DNA of 64,000 nucleotides. It comes from Deferribacteraceae bacterium UBA6799 (lineage in GTDB: Bacteria > Chrysiogenota > Deferribacteres > Deferribacterales > Geovibrionaceae). The position numbers were made by a program, and so were the translations under genes. Below the pieces are notes generated by a model. That model saw nothing but the letters and a program-made list of their open reading frames with translations, did no database searches and was not told the DNA's origin. The first letter of the stretch is position 1. Every line of letters begins with the position of its first letter. Shown one piece after another: positions 34,159 to 43,423 of the stretch. Location of the stretch: NCBI GenBank assembly GCA_002452335.1, contig DKFJ01000012.1:264553-328552 (forward strand), in the 5' to 3' direction.

Positions 34159-36777
34159 TTAAAGCATCTCTTTCAGCTTTCCTATGATGCCGTCCGGACG
34201 CAGAACCATCAGCATCTCTTCGTCGTCGTGTCCCGGTTCCGGCTTAACTATACATTCGGTATATTTGCTCCTGTCCAAAACATGGTCGGACTGCTCCACC
34301 CTGCTCATACATATCTCGGGAATCTCGCCCAGCCCGTCCACTATCAGACCGAACATGCTGTTGTCCTGAGTTTTCAGCACTATTATCTGAGTCTCTGAAT
34401 CCATCTCTTTTTCCGGCAGGTCGAGAATGGAGCGTATATCCACCACCAGAATGGGGATGTCTTTGTATATACGGCGTCCCTTCACGAACGGCACGCTTCC
34501 GGGGACTGTCGTCAGCCCGTCCGGATTGATCGCTTCTATTATCCTATCCGCCTTAACGCCCAGCCATTTTGTGCCGATGAAGAATGTCGCCACCTCTATA
34601 CAGTCAGAACCCTCTTTCTTTTTGCCCACTTTCATGTTGGAGGAGCGCTTTCTTACTACCGCCGCTCTGCTGTCAGAAACCTTCGCCAGAGGAGTGAATA
34701 TCAGCGCGACAACATCGTTGGAATATCCGTCGCCCTGTTTATATTCCCTGTATCCGCTGCTGGTGTGCGCGCCCACAGCGTAGTAGCAGCCGCTGTACAT
34801 TATAATGCGGGACGTTCCCTCGCCGTTTTTCATAGTGAAGAAATCCCTGTCCAGTTCCAGCAGACTTCCGGTGGCTATGCTGTCGTCAGAAGAGCTGATA
34901 ACATATCCTTTTCTGTCTGCGAATATTCCGAACACTCCTTCGTCCACCTCGCCTTTTTCGTTTCTGGGCAGGGCATCGTGCAGCATTGCCTTGAACTGAG
35001 GCTCGCTGTCGAAAACTATCCCTATGCCGCCCAGCACCCTGTGTCCGTTGTTGAACGAAGTGATGCAGGCGCCGTAGATATATGTGTGTCTGCCGCCGTA
35101 AAGCTCGGACGGGGCAAAGGAGGAAACGCTGTACTGGCTGCTCTCTCTGAGCGCCAGAGTATTTCTGACGAAATCTTTTGTGAGCACGGTGCCGGTCAGA
35201 TGCTCTTCCGTCGGGTTGGAAACCGCCAGAATCCGGCCGTTAGCGTCATATACGAAGAGATTGGTATAAACTGTGTAGAGCCCGTTTATATACGCCAGAA
35301 TACCGGAGATGGTCTCCTTATCCTCTGCGGATACGTTCTGGCTGTCCAGGATTTTTTTAAATTTAGAGGTCAGAGCCCACCAGCGGCAGTCGTTGGCACG
35401 CTCATAGAGGTTTCTGTCCATGATGTCCACAGCCAGCGCCGCCCAGAACCACACATTGCTCATCATGGAGTCTATGACGGTCTTGTGCAGGTTGCCTATG
35501 GACTGCTCGAAGATCTTTTTGGTCTTGGCTCCGGAATCGGATATGCTCCACAGCAGAACCTTGGACGCCGGGTCTGATTCCTTCACATTGCCGTTCCACA
35601 CCGTCCGCTCCAGATCGCTCTGGATCTTATCCGCCTGCACGGGAATACTCCTCAGCTCACCGGAAAAGAGTCTGGGATCGCTCATCACCGCATGCAGAAG
35701 CTGTTCGTTTATCTGTGTTTTGGTATCGCAGTCGTTTTCAAAGGCCTGTTCTATGGGGATCATCACATGTCCCATCCATCCCAGACCGAAAAAACCCTGA
35801 TATCCCTTGGTGGGGCATGTCTTGGCTATATATTTCTTTCCGGCGAACTTGATCAGTCCGTATTCCCTGTCCAGCACCATGTCCATGCGTGAGCCGATGG
35901 GCACCTGATAGCCGTCAGAGGAGCCGATCACTATGCCGTCACTATCCAGAATCAGCTTAACCGACCAGTCGCTTTCTGTTGTCAGGTTTTTGAATATTCC
36001 CTCAAGCTCGTTCTGAAAACGGAAACAGAGGCAAAGCACGCCGAGTACTTCGTCTTTGTTGCCGTTCTCTCTTGTCACTCTGTATGCGTAGATGAGGGAT
36101 TTTTTCTGGTTCGGCTGAATATCGGAATATCTGTAGACCTCCACATATTCGCCCTCGGTCTCTATGGATTCCTTTATCAGCGGATCGGAGCTCTTGGTCA
36201 CTTTGTTCTTCTGGTCCAGCTGAACCAGAACATTACCGTCCGTATCCAGCAGAACTATGTTGAAATAGACCGAATATTTCGCCGTATATTCATGAAACCG
36301 CTCTATCAGAGCTGTTTTCAGCATCTCTTTCTCTTTCGTGCGGTTGATTATCTCACCGTCTTCGTTGTCATCGTGCGGGACAGGACTGCTCAGTTCCTCA
36401 GTCTTGATGATGAATTCCCTGATATCATCATCCGTGGCTAAGAACCCTATATCCGCTGTCCTCTCGAACAGGTTGCGTATCAGAATATCCACCGCCACCT
36501 GAGCCTTGGAACCTATCTCCTGAATGATCTTGCGCATGTTCTCCATGCCGAGCTGACACAGGAGCCTGTTGGTCAGATCAGAGAAGCCTTTTCTGGTGCC
36601 GGTCATGTCTGTTCCGGTGCCCACCATCTGCCCCAGAATGGTCAGCAGATCCCACTGAGCGCCCAGACGCAGGAGCTCTTCCCTGTACTCATCCACACTC
36701 TTCATGTGACCGATAACGCCCGCAAGAGACTTCGGTATTTCTATATCTTTATAAGTGACTGTCTGGTTTTCAGGCAT
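34159..36777 (-). CDS. Soluble tandem-Cache plus CheW protein
   Basis: 872 aa. An N-terminal helical region (about 1-130) is followed by two Cache/PAS-like sensor segments (about 165-345 and 490-690; for example VYFNIVLLDTDGNVLVQLD and NLFVYDANGRILAVSNP) and a C-terminal CheW domain (about 715-870). No signal peptide or convincing TM helix was found, so both Cache-like modules appear cytoplasmic, and there is no MCP signalling hairpin. Inference: a chemotaxis array adaptor that brings ligand sensing through CheW. GGAGG ribosome site. Monocistronic, with no che genes beside it. Confidence 0.82.
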   Translation of the reverse strand: MPENQTVTYKDIEIPKSLAGVIGHMKSVDEYREELLRLGAQWDLLTILGQMVGTGTDMTGTRKGFSDLTNRLLCQLGMENMRKIIQEIGSKAQVAVDILIRNLFERTADIGFLATDDDIREFIIKTEELSSPVPHDDNEDGEIINRTKEKEMLKTALIERFHEYTAKYSVYFNIVLLDTDGNVLVQLDQKNKVTKSSDPLIKESIETEGEYVEVYRYSDIQPNQKKSLIYAYRVTRENGNKDEVLGVLCLCFRFQNELEGIFKNLTTESDWSVKLILDSDGIVIGSSDGYQVPIGSRMDMVLDREYGLIKFAGKKYIAKTCPTKGYQGFFGLGWMGHVMIPIEQAFENDCDTKTQINEQLLHAVMSDPRLFSGELRSIPVQADKIQSDLERTVWNGNVKESDPASKVLLWSISDSGAKTKKIFEQSIGNLHKTVIDSMMSNVWFWAALAVDIMDRNLYERANDCRWWALTSKFKKILDSQNVSAEDKETISGILAYINGLYTVYTNLFVYDANGRILAVSNPTEEHLTGTVLTKDFVRNTLALRESSQYSVSSFAPSELYGGRHTYIYGACITSFNNGHRVLGGIGIVFDSEPQFKAMLHDALPRNEKGEVDEGVFGIFADRKGYVISSSDDSIATGSLLELDRDFFTMKNGEGTSRIIMYSGCYYAVGAHTSSGYREYKQGDGYSNDVVALIFTPLAKVSDSRAAVVRKRSSNMKVGKKKEGSDCIEVATFFIGTKWLGVKADRIIEAINPDGLTTVPGSVPFVKGRRIYKDIPILVVDIRSILDLPEKEMDSETQIIVLKTQDNSMFGLIVDGLGEIPEICMSRVEQSDHVLDRSKYTECIVKPEPGHDDEEMLMVLRPDGIIGKLKEML

Positions 36778-37143
36778 AGATATCCCTCCCCACAGAATAT
36801 ATTTCTAAATAGCCAAAACCATGCCATTATTATAAAATCAAATACTTCGACATTAAACCTCCTATAGAAACAACGAATATTGTTTGAAAAATGTGATATT
36901 CAGGTTATTAAGATTTTTAATATCAAAACGAAATAAAGTTATTGTCTGAAATTAATTATTAGCAGCAGTCATTTTCAAGATGATAAAAGCATCCGCAGTT
37001 ATTAAGATACATTCGCAACCATCGCTGCGTATATCGTCATTTCCGGATAGTCTCACATAATAGACCGGCGGTGTTTTCAGATGCGAGTGTTTAAATTATA
37101 TTCAGATTATTGATTACAGATTAACCGAGCGGTTATTTTTTGA
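36778..37143. other. AT-rich intergenic region
   Basis: About 365 bases between the Cache-CheW and metallopeptidase genes. No substantial gene. It holds a 7-codon mini-ORF with a perfect AGGAGG (36830-36853, reverse strand) and a short weak hairpin TAACC-GAGC-GGTTA with T6 on the forward strand (37122-37141). Confidence 0.5.
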
Positions 37144-38175
37144 TCAGTATCTGCACGCCACGATCAGCTCGCGGACATATTCCAGCTTCTTATATACAGT
37201 GCTGCTGAGGATGAAGGGATAGGCGTCCGGCTTGCCCACGCTCCTGTTCAGAGCGTTCATAATGACTGTCAGTTCCACCCACTTGTTCAGAACGATATTA
37301 AACTCAGTCTGATCTATATCCACATCCAGCATCTTGAAGGCGGTGGCGGTCTCCAGAGTGTCGTTCATGTGCATATAGTGAGCCCAGGTCTCCGCCCAGT
37401 CCTCCAGCGGGTGCATGCTGGCATATGCGCTGATGTGGTTCTCCTGCCAGTTAGGATCAGGACCCTCGGCATAGTATCTCTTCAGAGCGGCGTCATAGTC
37501 CTCGTTATGATCCCCGAATAGCTGTTTGAAAGACCACTCCCATTTCGTCCCCTGAATCAGTCTCATCCAGAAATAGTGTCCTATCTCGTGGCGGAAATGC
37601 CCCAGAGTGGTTCTGTATCTCTCGTTCATCTCCTCTCTGACGGTCACCCTGTACTGCGGGTCTGCCTCGGCGGCGTTCACTGTTATCACGCCGTTGCTGT
37701 GTCCCGTATACACAACGTCATTTGTCAGATTGGGATTAGACCTTCTGTCTTCCAGAAAGTCGAAACAGAGCCCGTTCACCGGGTTCTGATAGCGGTTTTC
37801 GAACGGCAGACGGTTCTTATACATATTGAAGACCATCCGTCTCTTGGCTGATTCCAGCGTCCGCCAGCGCACAAGGTTTCTGGGGATGCTCTGGTCTGGA
37901 ATCACTCTGGTGAGACGGCAGGATACGCACTGAGTGCCGGAATCCTCCTCTCTGATGAGCAGATTGCATCCCAGGCTCTCCTGACTTCTGTGTTCGCAGA
38001 ATCTGTAGTAGCGGGTGTTATATCCGACAGTGGCGGCTACCAGCCCGTTCTTCTTCGGCTTCAGGGTGAACATCTCGCACCCCTCTGCGTCCACTCCCAC
38101 GAGCCTTCCGCATCTTACGCATATTGTATTGTCAAAGAAAATCTCTGCCCCGCAGGAACAAAAAAACCTCTTCAT
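37144..38175 (-). CDS. Zinc-ribbon putative metallopeptidase (HExxH)
   Basis: 343 aa. N-terminal zinc-ribbon Cys pairs (CSCGAEIFF, CVRCG, then CEHRS...CNLL and CVSCR), followed by a catalytic-type domain with RHEIGHYFW (about 197-205), a gluzincin HExxH motif, and downstream EDWAETWAHYMHM that may supply the third ligand. Members of this 'putative zinc-binding metallopeptidase' family recur with circularly permuted ATP-grasp and alpha-E genes. Its start overlaps the alpha-E stop by one base (TGATG). Cytoplasmic. Substrate unknown, perhaps a peptide made by the ATP-grasp partner. Confidence 0.88.
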   Translation of the reverse strand: MKRFFCSCGAEIFFDNTICVRCGRLVGVDAEGCEMFTLKPKKNGLVAATVGYNTRYYRFCEHRSQESLGCNLLIREEDSGTQCVSCRLTRVIPDQSIPRNLVRWRTLESAKRRMVFNMYKNRLPFENRYQNPVNGLCFDFLEDRRSNPNLTNDVVYTGHSNGVITVNAAEADPQYRVTVREEMNERYRTTLGHFRHEIGHYFWMRLIQGTKWEWSFKQLFGDHNEDYDAALKRYYAEGPDPNWQENHISAYASMHPLEDWAETWAHYMHMNDTLETATAFKMLDVDIDQTEFNIVLNKWVELTVIMNALNRSVGKPDAYPFILSSTVYKKLEYVRELIVACRY

Positions 38176-39104
38176 CAGCTTATCGCCGCGTTAAACCATG
38201 TGTCGTTGACCGCCGCATCCACGTCATAAAGAGCGAGCTGAACCTGATCCATAAGATCGTGCATATCCTTCATGCTGTTGTTCTTAGCTGAAAAACTGTT
38301 CAGAAGAACCTTCACACCCTTTGCCTTCACCTGAACAGGCTCGTTGTTAGGCAGTTTGGAAGCCAGATATCCCACGCTGTCCACGCAGTATTCCACAGCT
38401 CTGGGAAACTGGGTGTCCTTCAGCAGAAAATCTATTACATCGCTGCTGGCGACCCGTCTTCTGACGGACTGTCTATACATCTGATAGGCGTTCATTGTTT
38501 TCAGCAGGTTCATCCAGACAATGCCCTCCGTTCCTTTCATCTTCTGTCCGGCGGACAGGATCATCGATCCGGCATCCAGAATTCTGGTGGTGGTGTCCGC
38601 TCTTTCCAGAAGCCTTCCTATCTGAAGAAAGTTATAGGTGTGGTTGCGTGAAAGACCGCTCACCAGCATCCCTTCCAGTCTCTGACATCCTTTTATGATA
38701 TTGGTTAAAAAATTATATCTTTTGCTTCTGGTGTCCAGATTATCTTTCTCTTTCTTCACCAGCAGATACAGCTCGTTCACCACCTCCCACGCCTCAGTGG
38801 GCAGTATATCTCTGGTGGTTCTGGCGTTTTCTCTGGCGAAACAGAGAGAGCCGAAAAGCGAACAGGGGTTTTTGCCGTCTGATATCAGAAAAGACATAAC
38901 GCTGTTCTCCGACCTGTCCTGATACAGCTCGTGATAAGCCTCTTCCGCGCCCATAATGGTTATCAGGTTGTACCATACTATGTCTGTGCCCTTGGGCATG
39001 TCCAGCATCAGGTTGGTGTATACGTTCACCAGTTTTGCTATATCTTCCGCCCGTTCCATATATCTGGCGAGCCAGTAAACTCTGTTGGCTACTTTGGAGA
39101 GCAT
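38175..39104 (-). CDS. Alpha-E domain protein
   Basis: 309 aa, all-helical, with the typical start MLSKVANRVYWLARYMERAEDIAKLVNVY of Alpha-E proteins and a conserved LLERADTTTRILD (about 165). Function not established in general; the family is found next to circularly permuted ATP-grasp enzymes and transglutaminase or peptidase genes and is proposed to act with them in peptide ligation or modification. One-base gap from the ATP-grasp gene and a one-base overlap with the metallopeptidase, so a tight three-gene unit. Confidence 0.92.
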   Translation of the reverse strand: MLSKVANRVYWLARYMERAEDIAKLVNVYTNLMLDMPKGTDIVWYNLITIMGAEEAYHELYQDRSENSVMSFLISDGKNPCSLFGSLCFARENARTTRDILPTEAWEVVNELYLLVKKEKDNLDTRSKRYNFLTNIIKGCQRLEGMLVSGLSRNHTYNFLQIGRLLERADTTTRILDAGSMILSAGQKMKGTEGIVWMNLLKTMNAYQMYRQSVRRRVASSDVIDFLLKDTQFPRAVEYCVDSVGYLASKLPNNEPVQVKAKGVKVLLNSFSAKNNSMKDMHDLMDQVQLALYDVDAAVNDTWFNAAIS

Positions 39105-39105
39105 A

Positions 39106-40560
39106 TCACACCTCCTCCGGATCTATTATCCATGTGTCCTTGCTGCCGCCGCCCTGAGATGAATTGACCACCAGCGAACCGGGCTTCAGCGCCACACGGG
39201 TCAGACCGCCGGCGGTGACATACGAGCTCTCGCCCTGAAGAATGAACGGACGCAGATCCACATGACGCCCCGCCAGACCGCCGTCATCAGTGATGGTAGG
39301 CGTCACGGAGAGGCTCAGCGTGGGCTGGGCTATATAGTTTCTGGGATTTTCCTGAATGAGCGTTCTAAACTGGTCTATCTGCTCCTGCTCAGCGTGGGGA
39401 CCGACCAGCATGCCGTATCCGCCGGATTCGTTAGCCGGCTTAACAACCAGCTTTTCCAGATTTCTCAGCACATAGTCCATCTGATCCGCCTCACGGCATA
39501 GATAGGTCTCCACATTGGGTATCAGGGGCTTTTCGCCCAGATAGAATTCTATCATCTTCGGGACATAGGCATATACGACCTTATCATCAGCCACGCCTGT
39601 TCCGGGGGCATTGGCGATGCCCACGTTTCCTTTTTTCCATGCTCTCATCAGCCCCGGCACGCCCAGAATGGAATCCTTGCGAAAGACCTCAGGATCGATG
39701 AAATCGTCATCTATCCTGCGGTATATCACATCCACCTGAGTCAGACCGGATATGGTCTTCATATATACTTTGTCGTCTGTGTCCACGAAGAGGTCGGCGC
39801 CCTCCACCAGCTCCGCTCCCATCTGCTGCGCCAGGAAAGCGTGCTCGAAATAGGCGGAGTTGAAAACACCTGGCGTCAGAACGACTATCTCCGGCTCTCT
39901 GTCTGTCACAGGAGAGAGCGACGTGAGCATGTCGAACAGCTTAGCCGGGTAATCATCCACAGGGATTATGTTGATATCCTTAAAAAGCTCCGGGAAGACC
40001 CGTTTGGTTATCTTGCGGTTTTCCAGCATGTAGGACACGCCGGAAGGCACACGGAGGTTGTCCTCCAGCACATAGAGTGTTCCGTCTCCGTCCCGCACTA
40101 TGTCGCTGCCGCATATGTTTGCCCAGGCTCCGTGGGCGGGGGTTATCCCGATGCACTCACGGCGGAAGTTTCTGGATGTGGTGATCACATCCTCAGGCAC
40201 TATTCCCGCTTTTAATATTTCCTGAGCGTTGTACAGGTCGTTTATGAACATATTCAGAGCTTTCAGTCTCTGCTTCAGCCCCTCTTCCGCCTTTGCCCAT
40301 TCACGCCCGCAGATCACTCTGGGGATGATGTCGAACGGCCACGCACGGTCTATATTCGCCCCGTCGCTGTATACGGTGAAGGTTATCCCCAGCTCCACTA
40401 TGGCCGCTTCGGCTCTGGCTTTTTTGTCATAAACATCGGATGATGAAAGATTTTTTAAATGGTTGAAGACATCGCGACTGGCCTCTCTGGGGACACCTTT
40501 CTTCTCGAAAAGCTCGTCGTAAAATCTCCCTGGATCATATTCATTCCAGTTAATCGGCAT
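39106..40560 (-). CDS. Circularly permuted ATP-grasp type 2 protein
   Basis: 484 aa. Conserved elements of the family: EDNLRVPSGVSYMLENR (about 152-168), VANAPGTGVADDKVVYAYVP-like region (about 320-335), LVVKPANESGGYGMLVGP (about 387-402) and SLVVNSSQGGGSKDTW at the end. The predicted reaction is ATP-dependent ligation of a carboxylate to an amine or thiol; the substrate is unknown. ATG 40560 with GGAGG five bases upstream is chosen over an upstream codon. First gene of the ATP-grasp/alpha-E/metallopeptidase operon. Confidence 0.93.
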   Translation of the reverse strand: MPINWNEYDPGRFYDELFEKKGVPREASRDVFNHLKNLSSSDVYDKKARAEAAIVELGITFTVYSDGANIDRAWPFDIIPRVICGREWAKAEEGLKQRLKALNMFINDLYNAQEILKAGIVPEDVITTSRNFRRECIGITPAHGAWANICGSDIVRDGDGTLYVLEDNLRVPSGVSYMLENRKITKRVFPELFKDINIIPVDDYPAKLFDMLTSLSPVTDREPEIVVLTPGVFNSAYFEHAFLAQQMGAELVEGADLFVDTDDKVYMKTISGLTQVDVIYRRIDDDFIDPEVFRKDSILGVPGLMRAWKKGNVGIANAPGTGVADDKVVYAYVPKMIEFYLGEKPLIPNVETYLCREADQMDYVLRNLEKLVVKPANESGGYGMLVGPHAEQEQIDQFRTLIQENPRNYIAQPTLSLSVTPTITDDGGLAGRHVDLRPFILQGESSYVTAGGLTRVALKPGSLVVNSSQGGGSKDTWIIDPEEV

Positions 40561-40697
40561 AGCTACCTCCATAAATGAACGCAACGGATTATTTTAATCT
40601 TCTTATAATTTTATGTCAATTGGTGTAATTTATTATTATATCAACAAACATCTTGAGATACTCATACAATCTGCTAAGTTTATCCTGTGGAGGTACT

Positions 40698-41555
40698 ATG
40701 GCATCAGAAAAACAATCTTACCGCCTGCTGGACAGCGGACAGGGACGCAAGCTGGAACAGGTGGGACAATATACAGTGGACAGACCCTGCGGACAGGCTG
40801 TGTGGGAAAAGACCCTGCCGGCTGAAAAATGGCACGACACCCACGCCGTTTTTTCCAGAGAGGGCGGAAACAGCTGGTCATACAGAAAAAATATGCCCAA
40901 TGAATGGATCATAGAGATAGACGGAATAAAATTCTACATCAGCCCCACCGATTTCGGGCATCTGGGCGTTTTTCCGGAACACAGATTCTCCTGGCAGTAT
41001 ATCACCGACAGAATAGCCGGAGCGAACAGACCGCTTAAGGTGCTGAACCTCTTCTCTTACTCCGGAGCGGCAAGCATAGCCGCCGCCAAGGCAGGGGCGG
41101 ACGTGACCCATGTGGACGCGTCGCAGAAGATAAACGATCTCGCCAAGCGCAACGCTGACCTGAACAGCATCCCCGGCGGAAAAATCCGCTGGATAACAGA
41201 CGACGTGATAAAATATCTGAAACGTGAGGATAAACGCGGATCAAAATATGACGGCGTGATTCTCGATCCCCCCAGCTTCGGCAGAGGGTCTAAGGGCGAA
41301 GTATTTAAAATAGATACCCACCTGCCGGAGATACTGAAACTCATCAGAAATATTCTCAGCCAGAAACCCGCGTTCATAGTGCTGACATGCCACACTCCCG
41401 GATATACTCCCATGACGCTGAAAAATCTGCTGTATCAGATGATGAAAGATTTCAACGGCGCTTCAGAGGCATGTGAACTGACTCTGGATAAGGGCGAAAC
41501 GGAGATTCCGGTACCCGCCGGATTCTTCGCCGCGTGGAAACAGACTGAAAAATGA
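40698..41555 (+). CDS. Class I SAM-dependent methyltransferase (RlmI/RlmK-like)
   Basis: 285 aa. Rossmann motif I VLNLFSYSGAASIAAAKAGA (about 115-134), motif II VDASQK, and a catalytic-type motif LDPPSFGRG (about 190), the arrangement of rRNA m5C or m7G methyltransferases RlmI/RlmK-like proteins. ATG 40698 is chosen because GGAGG lies four bases upstream. Its stop overlaps the next ATG (ATGA), pairing it with a pseudouridine synthase, so both probably modify rRNA. Exact target unknown. Confidence 0.88.
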   Translation: MASEKQSYRLLDSGQGRKLEQVGQYTVDRPCGQAVWEKTLPAEKWHDTHAVFSREGGNSWSYRKNMPNEWIIEIDGIKFYISPTDFGHLGVFPEHRFSWQYITDRIAGANRPLKVLNLFSYSGAASIAAAKAGADVTHVDASQKINDLAKRNADLNSIPGGKIRWITDDVIKYLKREDKRGSKYDGVILDPPSFGRGSKGEVFKIDTHLPEILKLIRNILSQKPAFIVLTCHTPGYTPMTLKNLLYQMMKDFNGASEACELTLDKGETEIPVPAGFFAAWKQTEK

Positions 41556-42229
41556 AGATAATCTTCTCCGACAACCATGTTCTGATCATCAGCAAACCGT
41601 CCGGACTCGCCACCCAGCCGTCTGAACACCATACAGACAGTATGGAGGACAGAGCGAAAATATGGCTTAAGGAAAATTTTGACAAAAAAGGCAACGTGTT
41701 TCTGCACGCTCTGCACAGGCTGGACACTCCGGTGAGCGGAGCTGTGCTGTTCGCCCGAACTGACAAGGCGCTATCCCGGCTGAACCAGTCCATGAGAGAC
41801 AAAAAGCATAAAAAGATATATCTCGCCGTGGTGGAAGGCAGACCGCATGAAAAAGAGGGTACGCTCAGGCACCACCACTCACACCACAGGTTCACGGCGA
41901 AAGTGACAGACAGACCCCACGAAGGCTCGAAAGAAGCTGTCCTCCGCTACAGGCTGCTGGATCATAGAAACGGGCTGTCTCTGCTGGAGGTGGAGCTGGA
42001 AACAGGGCGCTACCATCAAATCAGGGCGCAGCTGTCGGCTGTGGGTCTGCCCATAGCGGGCGACGGCAAATACGGAAGCAAAAAAACTCTGGAAAACGGC
42101 GCTATAGCCCTGCACCACCACAGACTCACGTTCATTCATCCTATATCGAAAGAACCGATGGAAATAACGGATACCCCGCCCGAATATTATCCGTGGACGG
42201 AGTTCAAAGGTCACGGCCAAGTTTTTTAA
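41552..42229 (+). CDS. RluA-family RNA pseudouridine synthase
   Basis: 225 aa, catalytic Asp in HRLDTPVSGAVLFA (about residue 56), with ETGRYHQIRAQLSAVGLPIAGDGKYG near 150. Lacks the N-terminal S4 domain of RluC/RluD, resembling short single-domain members. Isomerises uridine in rRNA or tRNA. Start overlaps the methyltransferase stop by 4 bases; the end overlaps the convergent DUF3795 gene by 26 bases. Confidence 0.93.
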   Translation: MKIIFSDNHVLIISKPSGLATQPSEHHTDSMEDRAKIWLKENFDKKGNVFLHALHRLDTPVSGAVLFARTDKALSRLNQSMRDKKHKKIYLAVVEGRPHEKEGTLRHHHSHHRFTAKVTDRPHEGSKEAVLRYRLLDHRNGLSLLEVELETGRYHQIRAQLSAVGLPIAGDGKYGSKKTLENGAIALHHHRLTFIHPISKEPMEITDTPPEYYPWTEFKGHGQVF

Positions 42230-42719
42230 GAAAATCAGCCGCCTTATCACTGTGTTCCGCCGAATATGCGCTTGACGGCATGTGTCCGCACTTTCTACAG
42301 GTCATATTATAAGCCGAATTTATAGTTGAACAGCTTTTGCAGGCATATCGTTTTTCCATCTCTTTCATCCACTCTTCCGGGCCGACTTCGGATATCCTTT
42401 TCAGGTCCTGATACAGTTCTATCCTGTGTGGTTTTGCCTGCTGAAACTCTTTGAACGCGTCGCAGTATTCGCCGCACTCACCGCAGAAACCTATATTCTT
42501 TTCGTCCGTGCAGGTCTTGAACTCACACTCACGGCAAAATACCGTCAGCACATCAGATCGGCATCCGAGGCATTTCATGCCCTCCACATCAGTGTTATAT
42601 GATTTTGCAAAATATTCCAGTTTTTCCGTGTCGTTCTCTGTTGTGGCTATATAAAGTGAGCAGGCTCCGCAGTAAAGCCCGCATACGGCGGCCAGTTCAG
42701 GCTGTTTTTCTCTGCTCAT
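42204..42719 (-). CDS. DUF3795 Cys-rich protein
   Basis: 171 aa. N-terminal CGLYCGACSLYIA, then CLGCRSD, CRECEFKTC and CGECGEYCDAF, plus a C-terminal zinc-ribbon-like pair CKSCSTIN...CRKCG. Typical of DUF3795, small presumably metal-binding proteins of anaerobes without assigned function. ATG 42719 has AGGAGGGG upstream. Its start overlaps the YgjP-like stop by 4 bases; last gene of the hydrogenase transcription unit. Confidence 0.88.
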   Translation of the reverse strand: MSREKQPELAAVCGLYCGACSLYIATTENDTEKLEYFAKSYNTDVEGMKCLGCRSDVLTVFCRECEFKTCTDEKNIGFCGECGEYCDAFKEFQQAKPHRIELYQDLKRISEVGPEEWMKEMEKRYACKSCSTINSAYNMTCRKCGHMPSSAYSAEHSDKAADFLKKLGRDL

Positions 42720-43423
42720 ATTCCCCTCCTCAGGCTGTTCCTGATTATAGCATAGTCGGGCATATATCTCTGCACTTCCGACCAGAATTTTTCGGAATGA
42801 TTGTGATGTTTCAGATGGCACAGCTCGTGGACTATCACATATTCTATAGCACGCTCTGACAGCTTCATCAGATAAATACTCAGCGAGATGTTTCCTCTGC
42901 CGGAACAGCTTCCCCAGCGGCTTCTGGTCTTTCTGTATGTCACCTTCACAGGCTTGAGCCCTGTTATGCCGACCCATTTTTCCACCATCTGAGGCACAGT
43001 TGTCTTAACCCCGTCACGGTAGAATTTTTCCAGATGATCTGTCAGCTTATCATCCGTCATGGCCAGCGGATTATATTCGAAAAAAGCTGTTTCGCCGTCG
43101 AACGACAGTTTTATCCTGCCTAACGGCATTTTCTGATTAAAAATCCTTTCGGTTTTGTATTTTTTACCCAGATAAGCGACATACTTCAGCGGATCCATAT
43201 CCGGTTCTGACTGTTTTTCGCTCTGTTTCGCCAGAATCCACTGAGCTTTCTGAGATATGATATATTCAGCGTCCTCACCACGCAGGGGGGCAGACCGCAG
43301 AACCACAGAGCCGTCACGGTCTATGCGGATATATATTCTTTTCAGCCCTTTTCTGACAGAATGAGTGAAGTTTATCACGCCGAACGGCGTATCGGCGGAA
43401 AGTTTTCTGGATATTTCAGGCAT
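42716..43423 (-). CDS. YgjP-like (WLM/M48-type) metallopeptidase
   Basis: 235 aa. Zinc motif VIVHELCHLKHHNHSEKFW (about 190-208: HExxH plus a later His) and a KTRSRWGSCSGRGNISLS stretch typical of the YgjP/DUF45 family. Predicted cytoplasmic zinc peptidase; physiological substrate unknown. Overlaps the hydrogenase protease gene by 8 bases, so it is probably cotranscribed with the hydrogenase genes. Confidence 0.9.
   Translation of the reverse strand: MPEISRKLSADTPFGVINFTHSVRKGLKRIYIRIDRDGSVVLRSAPLRGEDAEYIISQKAQWILAKQSEKQSEPDMDPLKYVAYLGKKYKTERIFNQKMPLGRIKLSFDGETAFFEYNPLAMTDDKLTDHLEKFYRDGVKTTVPQMVEKWVGITGLKPVKVTYRKTRSRWGSCSGRGNISLSIYLMKLSERAIEYVIVHELCHLKHHNHSEKFWSEVQRYMPDYAIIRNSLRRGI

Noticed and set aside
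42720..42977. Upstream extension of the DUF3795 gene
   Set aside because: Overlaps the YgjP-like coding region without similarity; ATG 42719 has an excellent ribosome site.
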